Shown: positions 56,063 through 64,000 of the stretch, piece after piece
Position numbering within the stretch: the first letter of the stretch is position 1
Layout of the letters: every line of letters begins with the position of its first letter
NCBI GenBank assembly: GCA_033220425.1
Contig: CM065646.1
Location: 1,929,501 to 1,993,500, forward strand
Direction of reading: 5' to 3'
Origin: Lepraria neglecta
Taxonomy: Eukaryota > Ascomycota > Lecanoromycetes > Lecanorales > Stereocaulaceae
DNA length: 64,000 bases
The notes under the pieces: model-generated
Told to the model about the DNA's origin: nothing
Databases searched by the model: none
Seen by the model: only the letters and a program-made list of their open reading frames with translations
Translations under genes and position numbers: made by a program

Positions 56063-59000
56063 TAATAATATTAATACTACCCTACTTATATTAGAAAATA
56101 CTAAACTACTTTAATATAAAAAGGATAGAAAACCTAAACCTAGATAGGAGTATATTCTACTCCTTACAACTAAGGGCTTATATAATAGGTATATTAAGGA
56201 AGTACTATAGGACTCTAAGTCTCTATTCGTCTATAACTTCCGTGTCAGCTAGATCTTTATTAATAAATTCTATAAGATAAGGATAGTAAAGGGTAAATAT
56301 CCTAAGATAGTCCTTAGTATCAAGGATAAGATTAGTGCCTAAATCCTAGTAAAAATACTAGAGGATAACGAGAACGAGTAGAATACTATAGATGATCGGC
56401 GTATAAAAATATACCGATCATCTTTACCCTAGGTATAGGGTTTCTCCGCTATACCGTAGATACGCGACCTGACTAACTACTCGGCTATAATCTATATGAT
56501 CGAGTAGCCTTGGTAGTACACCGTTAAAGAGTATCGATATATAACTTATAACGAAGTTGTTACGGCCCTGGCCTGACCTTCCATGGTCTTCCACCACTAG
56601 CCCTATTGGGCCTAGCTCAGGGGCTGCCGCAGCCGCCCACCTATATAGATCCTCGTCGCGCCCATATGGCCTTCCTTCCTTAGATTCTATATCATCGTCT
56701 ATTCTACCCCTATGACTTGACTCTAGGCCGGCCCTTGACAGAAGTCGAGGTTATTAGGAAACTAACCGCTAGCTACTAAAAGCGAAAGAATCCGGTTAAT
56801 AAGAGCGAGAATAATAAGAATATCGTAGATATAAAGACTATCTTAAACTCTATCGAAATTAAGCGGACGCCTATAACTATAGATATTAATAGGACTATCG
56901 AGCTTATTAAGCTACCTCTATATAAGACTCGTTATATTATATACTTAATCTAGAGTAAAAGGTAGCTCTTCGCGCCGAGGATTAGAGGATCTAAGATATA
57001 GTAAAAGCCGAATATACTAGAGAATACGTAATTGCTCGCAAGGCTAGTAAGGAGATACCTACGCCAGTAATTAATAACTACTTTAAACACGCCTATAAGC
57101 TACGCGCTACTACTATTATCCCAAGCCTTCTAGAATTATCTCGGCGTAACTACCTTACTCTTACTTAGGACGAGCTTAAAGGGGGGCCTTTATATAACGG
57201 CGGAAAGGGTTATACGGATTTTATAGAGTTAGCTAGCCTGATACAGAATTAGGCTAAAATACCGCTGGATAGTATTTATGCTAAATATATCGATGAACTT
57301 ACTAGTAATATACCGAAGTTAGTAAAACTTAAAGAGTTAATCGGCTTACTGGGGGAAGATATCTACGGGTAACTAGAGAAACTGGTTATATTTACCAGTT
57401 CTCCTGTTATTATATATATTCTAGCGGTAGTAAGTCTATATCTCTTCCGCTGTTCTACCTTGACCTTATACTAACCTTACTCTAGTAGTTTAAAAAGCAT
57501 TTCCCTAGTAAATGGCTATAGTATAGCTCGACCGTACCTTCCGAGAAGCGAGATAAGTTATATATATAGCCATTCTAAGAAGAGGATGATAAGCGCTTCC
57601 TTATCTCTACAAAACGTATCCTTAGAACTAGTATTACCCTAACCCGTATATTTAGAAGTGTAAATATGGATATAGACTAGATATAATTCTATAATATTTA
57701 GTACGATAGGCGGGTAGTTCGGTTATCTCAGCGAAATCCAAAGATGTATAACTACTACTTTATTACGGATAATGAATATAGAGTAGATTAGAAGGTATTA
57801 TTTAAATAGAGTAGAGATAATATAACGAGGTAATAGGCGTATAAATAAGCTAGATATTTCTAGCTAAGTAATGGCGCGCTTTTATAGGTTTCTTTTCTTC
57901 TACTCGGCGGTACTTTAACTTCGTGTAAGATAGATATAAGACTCTTATTACCCTTCTATAGTAATATTAAATCTAATCTATACTAGTTCGGGAAGACTTG
58001 AAAGTACTTAGATTGCTAGCTATTCCCCTTTGCTTTCTCCTATCTTTAGTAGATATTTCGCGCTATAGTCTTCCTTGAATATCCGCCACCAAAATCTAGA
58101 TATACTATATACTTATATACTAAATACAAGCTATAGGTAAAAGGGAATATAATTTATAGCCCTAACTTGCTAGATTATAATCGTATTTGATACGAACTAT
58201 ATACGCTACTATACTCCTTTATAACGTATTGTCTTAAGTTATAATCTTCCTTATAATACCCTTCTATTAATATAGACTCTTTTAACTAAGACTATTATTA
58301 AATAAAGGGAGAAACCTACTCGAAAGTCAAGTAGTTATACCTGTACTTAATATAGATACTATATAGGGAATAGCCTATATATCGAATAATATCGAGTATT
58401 AGATAGTATTCGAGTCGGATAACTCTCGATATTCGAGTCGAACAGCGCTTGATATACTTGGTATTCGAGTCGGACATCGCTTATTACACGCTAATTACTA
58501 TAGGCTTAGTACAGAATTATTCTTTATATATTATATATCGACCTTTTGATCCTTTCCTATACTCCTTTCTCTTACTACCGATATATCGATTAATACTCTA
58601 TATATTATATATATACCCGCTATAGAATACTAGTACGAGCCCGTAGCTATCGCCGCCGATATTTTCCCCTTCTCTCTAGCCTCTTTACCTTCTACCGAAT
58701 TCTACGAAAATACTAACCCCGGGAATTAGACGGTCTCGGTTATTTTACGTGGCCTTATAGTCGAATAGGCCTACTATAAGGAGATTCGAGTAGTATTAAA
58801 GAAAGAGATAGAAAGGAGATATATCGTTAGTATATCCCTAGGGATACCGGAGAACTAGGCTAAACTCGGCGAGGCCTTATAGTAGTTAGAAATAGTATTT
58901 CCCTCCGTTTTCACACCTAGAATCCTCTAACCCTAGCTAGAGAGTTACAAATTAGGTATAGCTAGAAAGATTAATAATACCTATAATTACTATCGTAATT

Positions 59001-59559
59001 GCAGAAGGCGTACTATACCGTCTCTCTCTACGGATAGTACTCTATATATAGCGCGTCCGCTTACCTTCAGTCAAACAGGATTCTATATCCGGTTAACAGA
59101 GATAACGGCGAATATACTTTTCTTTACCTCCGATATTATTAAGGAGAAAAAACCTCTAGCTAGTATTATATTAGATAAGATCGAATTTAGAATATTTAAA
59201 GAGGTCTTACGCGAGGACGGTATCTATAATGGCTTAACTGACCGAATTCTTTATTATATTAGCAAAAACGATATCGAAGTTAATCACGCCCGTAAATTCA
59301 AGGTAGCTACCTTATAGATATATAATATAGGCGAGAATCCTATCTCGTTTCATATTAAGACGCGCCTGTAAGGTACGTATCTTATACTTTACTTCGATCG
59401 TACTCCTACTAACTATACTCTAGTAAAACGGCAGGCCCGTGTGAAATATTGAATAATAGGTACACCTCACGTCCGTTTCCGCAGTATATTAGTAAACCTA
59501 GTTACTTATAGTACGCCGATACTACTAAATTATATACTCTAGTATTCTTCTTCGTTCTA
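56063..59559. other. RIP-mutated AT-rich repeats, no gene
   Basis: Protein-like frames full of stops. About 56930-57140 (with CTCTTCGCGCCGAGGATTA and GCTAGTAAGGAGATACCT) recurs at 62045-62280, so it belongs to the same duplicated repeat as 53200-55559. Near 58390-58480 an ATTCGAGTCGGA motif repeats three times. Confidence 0.5.
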
Positions 59560-59815
59560 ACTTAGTAAAGGGCCTCTACTTCTTCGTATTTTATTCTTCC
59601 TATTATTACTATCCCTATTATACCTCTATATAACCTTACCGGGCTAGATATTCTTCTCTTATAGTGCGACCTAAGAATATAACCTATAATATATAGAATC
59701 CTCTACGCGAAGACTCTACTACCTCTCCTACTAAATTCCCCGCCCTAAAGCCTTATAAATTCTCCCCCTTAATTAAGCAAGCCTACTAGTATTTCCTACC
59801 CGGCCTCTAAACGAT

Positions 59816-60601
59816 ATCTGCGAATTATATTTCTGCCTCGGGGGTGCCTTAGTGGCCTCCGAGGCTATGAGTGGGGTGTGCCAGAAAGCTAGCTCAGGAG
59901 CGCCTCTAGAGGCCACTAAGGCACCCCGAGGCAGTCACGAGGCAGCCCTAAATCGATTCCGTTGGGCCCCAAATTTGGAGGCCGCCCGCGCAAAGGTTAT
60001 ACGATAAATCAGTCTGAATCAGGGCCCCGTAGATGCCATATTGCGCGAGTTATTCGACTGCGCAGCGTTGAAATGTTGAAGTTTGGGGCTGCAGGCGCTA
60101 GGAACGCGCCCAGCAACGCGCCCAGCAACGCGCCTAGCAACGCCCCAAATAACGCGCCCAGAAGCAGCGCGTCTAGCGCCCAGACATCAACAAAGCTAAG
60201 GCCTTAGCAGCCCCCTAACGAGCGCCACAAACGTCAGCGCAATCAGCGCAATACGCATAGATTTACGCCGATGACATATGCTGTAGAGCCTGCACAGGCG
60301 CGCGCACCCCCCGCGAGAACTTTGGCTGAATCGCCCGAATCTAAGTAGATATTGGGGCTGCGACATGGCGCTGCTGGGTGGTGAGGCTCCCGAGCGCTGC
60401 CGCCGATCATGGAACATCACGGCTTTCGGGTTTAAGCTTCTGGGCGCTTGGCGTCGAAGCTTGGCTACTCGGGCTGCCTTAGAGCTGCCTCTGCTACCTC
60501 GGAGCATTGCGCGTTGCGCTAAGGCAGCGGGGGCACCTCTAGGAGCTTCGGGCGCTATCCGCGGAAGCTAATATTTGCCGAGCCAGAAATAATTTGCAGA
60601 T
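59816..60601. mobile_element. GC-rich non-autonomous TIR element (about 786 bp)
   Basis: The left end ATCTGCGAATTATATTTCTG and the right end (to 60601), read inverted as ATCTGCAAATTATTTCTGGC, form imperfect terminal inverted repeats of about 25 bases. A second perfect-looking pair, TGCCTCGGGG...GGCCTC at 59834-59859 and its inverse at 59909-59933, forms a strong stem just inside the left end. The interior has a 15-bp tandem repeat (AACGCGCCCAGC type, about 60105-60170). Target duplication is unclear. No transposase. GC content contrasts sharply with the RIP-mutated host. Confidence 0.65.
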
Positions 60602-61203
60602 GGATCCTATACTTATCCGTTCCGATATAAATAATAGTAGCTATACTAGTAATTAGGAAGAGAAGGAGTAAGAGGAGGAAGGGGATACTATAGAAGAGGA
60701 CGAGGAGAAGGCGTTAAAGGTTAGTAAGGCCTATAATAGTAGGGTTCCGAAGTTATATAATATCGAGATAGGTAGGGTAGTAGTAGCTAGAGTAGCTACG
60801 AAAGATCTAGAGGTATCAGAATAGGAGGATCGCAATAGGATATAAGTGCTTCAACCTCTACCTTACTATTTGCTTACTACTAAATACTACCCTAGTATTA
60901 ATATAACCAAGGTAGAGGACTGTCCGCAATAGTCTCAGAAAACGTAGTAGTATATAGAGTTATTATTTTAGCTATAGAAGGGAAACCAGTCTATATAGAA
61001 CACACGAAACCTCTATAGATTATTATCTATTATAGCCCCCAACGGCAAAATAAAGAAGATCGTACCGTTCATTTATTAGCTATACTGCGCGGCTTAGATA
61101 AGATAGTAGGCTTTCTAATAGGGGGGAGCTATCTATAGGCGAGATTCTAGTTTAGGGATATCTAAACTAAATTATTACTTATATCAAGGACTCTAGTTAA
61201 CTC

Positions 61204-61668
61204 TATTAGGGCAGGCCACCTTGGGGTATGCTGACTAAGCAGAGCTAGAAAGGTGATTGGAAGGGTAAAGGTACTATGATCGATCTGTCAGAGCGAAGTA
61301 ACTAGTAGAATATCCGATGTCAATCGGTTGAGACGAATATTTGACTTGCTGAGTTCTCCTTGGTGCAGGACTGTCTATATATGCCCCATAGCCAAGCCAT
61401 CGCATAAAACATGATACAAGGCGTATCGCATAAAACATGATACAAGGCGTATCGCATGAAACATGATACAAGGCTTATCGCATGAAAAGTATGAAACAGG
61501 CGTATCGCATGAAAACAGGCTCACTGCGAAAATGCCTTGGAACCATCCGAGACATGCAAACTTTTCCAACTCATCATTCCTGCCTCTCAGGACTGTGTTG
61601 AACAGCCAGCTCTCATATGTGCCAGCACTTTGTCATCAGATAAAGCTATATAAGCTTATAATTCAACA
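61204..61668 (-). mobile_element. Solo LTR of the minisatellite-bearing family (465 bp), TSD AACTC
   Basis: Reverse-orientation partner of 55560-56057, flanked by AACTC on both sides (61199-61203, 61669-61673). On the plus strand the first bases read TATTAGGGCAGGCC where TGTTAGCGCAGGCC is expected. Contains about three copies of the ~26-bp unit. Confidence 0.88.
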
Positions 61669-62290
61669 AACTCAGATAATATAGATGTTCGACTCGGGCA
61701 ACGCCAATATCCGACTCTATCTAGATCGAAATCCATATATACAAAATCATCTAATAATTCGAAACGTCGCCTTATTACAATAAGTATCTCTTGCTAGAGA
61801 GATTGAAGCCACGGAGTTATTATAATATATGTCTATCGGCTTATAAATAGAATATTAGTTATCCGTGTGTCAAGAACAGCGCCGCCCGGAATATTAGCGT
61901 AGCGAAGTCAGGTATCGTTCTTACTATTATACCAGGGAAAGTAGTAGGCAATTAGTTACAATAGTAGACGAAGATAATCGATATAAAGCGGACGCTATAT
62001 ACTCAAGATATCTCTGGGACTACCGATCTGGTATAACTACCTCCCTACGAGATTCGTTATATTATATACCCGCCTTCGCTAGTATAAAATATAGCTCTTC
62101 GCGCCGAGGATTAAAGGATCTAAGATAAAGCGAAAGTAAAATATACTAGATAATATATAATTGCTTGTAAGGCTAGTAAGGAGATACCTGCGCCAATAAC
62201 TACTAACCACTTCAAACGTGTATATAAACTACGCGCCGCTACTATAGTCCTAAGCCTTCTAGGATTCGCTCGGCTCGATAACGGACTAGT

Positions 62291-63481
62291 TTAAATGTTA
62301 TAAATAGTAGACCCCGTTATTCGAATTGGAGACTAGAGAAACCATACTATTTAACTCAACGTCACCGATATAATATTTATATCCCAGAATCCCGCTATAA
62401 AGACCTAGCCAATACTACCCGCCGCTTTTCCTAACCTAGATTCGTCTTCTCTAACAAATCCAAACGCCGTTACCGCTACAGAGGATATAGTTCCGCCAAC
62501 TCAATATATATCCGCTAGTAGAGATTCTCTTTATAGGACGTATTATAAATAGAAGGAGGTATCTAATTATTATTAACCAAGTCGAAGAACTAATTCAATC
62601 GGTTAAGCTAATAATGTAACTCTATATCCTACCTATACAACTTAAGAGCCAGCGGCAAAGTATATATTATTAACACAAATCCAGTAAGTCCGGCTCCGCA
62701 TATATTCATTAATAGATACTCGAGTAGATAGTATCTAAGGTCTTGAGGTCCCGGGCCAATGGGGCGGAGGCGGCGTATACTCATCGAGGATATAGAAGAA
62801 ACGGCGATGTTCGTTATACGTAGGAGAACCATAGCTAGAGATATAGTCCTAGTAGCAACCTATTCGAAAAGGTAGGAAAATTTCGCTCGACTCGGATAGA
62901 CTTTTGTCCGACTCGGCTAAGTTTCTATCTAATTTAGTTAATAGTCTTTAAGCTAACTTAATTTTATATTAATATTATATTAATTAAAACAATACGATAA
63001 TAACACGCTAAAGAAGCCTATCCCTTTCTAAAAACCTTCGCCTTCTTCCCCTAAGAACCTCGCCCGTCTAGCTACCTATAACTAGCTATATCGTTATAGA
63101 TTATACTCCTTAATACCTTATACCACCTTATTACTAGTAAAGACCTATATATATATTAGATAGATAATAGAGATCTTCTAATAATGGCTAAGACAAAGGG
63201 AGAATAACTAGTAGCTACTAGAAAAGCCTAGGAGACCAAAGCGACCAAGCGAAAGGTACGATTCGAGCTGAGTAACTTATTCTATATATTAATATATTAG
63301 TAGATTAAGGCTATTAAAGAAAGGTAGCTAGAACCTGAGAGAAGTACTGAAGGGGACGACGGAGTAGTAGAGCCTAGGAAACGTCGAAGACGTAATAGTA
63401 ACCTTAGCGAGGATATCTCTAAAAAAATATGTAAAGAAGAGGTCTCTTTAAAGACAACCAGCGTCGAGGATATCGAAATAT
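62291..63481. other. RIP-mutated AT-rich DNA with a gag-like remnant
   Basis: From about 63184 the plus strand reads MAKTKGE then LVATRKA, ETKATKRKVRFELSN and a Lys/Arg/Glu-rich tail through RIP-type stops. This resembles the basic start of a retroelement gag. It ends where a DIRS terminal repeat begins at 63482. Nothing else is recognisable. Confidence 0.4.
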
Positions 63482-63784
63482 TCGCTACAGTGGGACTGTG
63501 GGTTAGTGTGTCTCATGATCAGATGCGGTTTCAGCCATGCGCCATGACCATGGGCCATAGCGAGAGATCCGTGCTTCCTGAGAGCACTATTTGTATGAGC
63601 ATCCCACCAGCAGTTGGCTCTTCAGTCGAGTTCATCTCTTTCAGAGCCATAGCAGTTCTTTCCCGCCCACCCGCACCTTATACATAGCCTATATATAGCC
63701 TATCTACACTCCAGGTCTATGCCGCCTAGGCATGGGAGTTTTCTAGCGCTGGGGCACCTGTTGTAGCCTTTCTAGGCCTGCTAG
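63482..63784 (+). repeat. DIRS right-end fragment: 180-bp A repeat, spacer, first 46 bases of B
   Basis: A copy at 63482-63661 is the same length as A1 and A2 of the 18.2-kb element. B starts at 63739, exactly 257 bases after the A start, as in A2/B2 (24907/25164). B is cut off after CTGCTAG by the TIR element at 63785. No RT or recombinase precedes it. Confidence 0.8.
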
Positions 63785-64000
63785 CATCGCGCTTTCCCAA
63801 AAGATTATGTCATTAGCGTCACAGCTAGTTTTGCGCTGTCAGCAGGCCGCATGGCGATCAGGGTCTGCATCCCGTGTCAATTGCGGGCCGAGAAATCAGC
63901 AGGATCAGCAACTCCGGGTTGCTGTCAGCAACTCCAAGTTAACCAAGCAGTACCTGAAAATCATCCCCGAAGTCATACGACTGCGCGCAATGATTACGAC
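63785..64000 (+). mobile_element. TIR element CATCGCGCTTTCCCAAA, second copy, continuing past the window
   Basis: Nearly the same as 19004-19217, starting with the same 17-base terminus. Inserted in the B repeat of the DIRS fragment. Its far end is outside the window. Confidence 0.8.

Larger units (their letters stand above)
59560..62290 (+). repeat. Unclassified RIP-mutated repeat, copy 2, interrupted by two inserts
   Basis: Second copy of the repeat at 53200-57140, in the same orientation, broken by the GC-rich TIR element (59816-60601) and the solo LTR (61204-61668). The differing inserts explain why the spacing between shared blocks changes between copies. Confidence 0.55.

Noticed and set aside
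1-64000. tRNA, rRNA or other structured RNA genes
   Set aside because: I looked for tRNA B-box-like GGTTCGAATCC motifs and rRNA-like sequence and saw none. A covariance-model search was not possible here, so absence is not proven.

Overview
The window reads as nuclear DNA of a filamentous ascomycete (Pezizomycotina). The protein-coding genes have short introns of about 47-140 bases with GT...AG ends and CTGAC/CTAAC-like branch points. The gene families are typical of these fungi: FTA2-type kinetochore protein, patatin/FabD-lysophospholipase-like protein, rds1-type ferritin-like protein, TOK-type potassium channel, F-box-like protein. Transposon DNA is heavily AT-enriched, and its coding frames are broken almost only at codons that once read Gln, Arg or Trp. 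That pattern is the signature of repeat-induced point mutation (RIP).

Layout. 1-18.2 kb is a gene-bearing, GC-balanced block: a decayed zinc-cluster gene running off the left edge, a multi-exon patatin/P-loop gene, an FTA2-domain gene, a possible PD-(D/E)XK protein, a CPA2 cation/proton antiporter divergent from an AlkB-type dioxygenase, and a wrecked potassium channel beside the first transposon. 18.2-25.3 kb is one DIRS/PAT-like tyrosine-recombinase retrotransposon with split direct repeats, itself carrying a small TIR element and two solo LTRs. 25.3-32.5 kb is a second gene island: a small secreted cysteine-rich protein, an unknown protein, an F-box-like protein, a secreted ferritin-like protein and a TMEM205-like membrane protein.

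From 32.6 kb to the right edge the window is transposon DNA. 33,089-50,453 looks like one TIR element with TA target duplication and subterminal arrays of a ~247-bp unit. It is blown up by two complete LTR retrotransposons: 35,472-42,070 (old, RIP-mutated chromovirus) and 43,650-49,652 (young, matching LTRs, nine in-frame stops). Beyond it are a Plavaka-like transposase relic, two diverged copies of an unclassified RIP-mutated repeat, two solo LTRs of a minisatellite-bearing family, a GC-rich ~790-bp non-autonomous TIR element, and a right-terminal DIRS fragment.

The genes do not form one pathway. The left block mixes accessory fungal genes (patatin/NTPase, FTA2-domain, nuclease-like) with housekeeping-type genes (antiporter, AlkB). 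Several left-block genes carry single-base losses in short homopolymers, which may be decay or sequence error. The potassium channel also carries C-to-T stop codons, suggesting RIP leaked from the neighbouring transposon.
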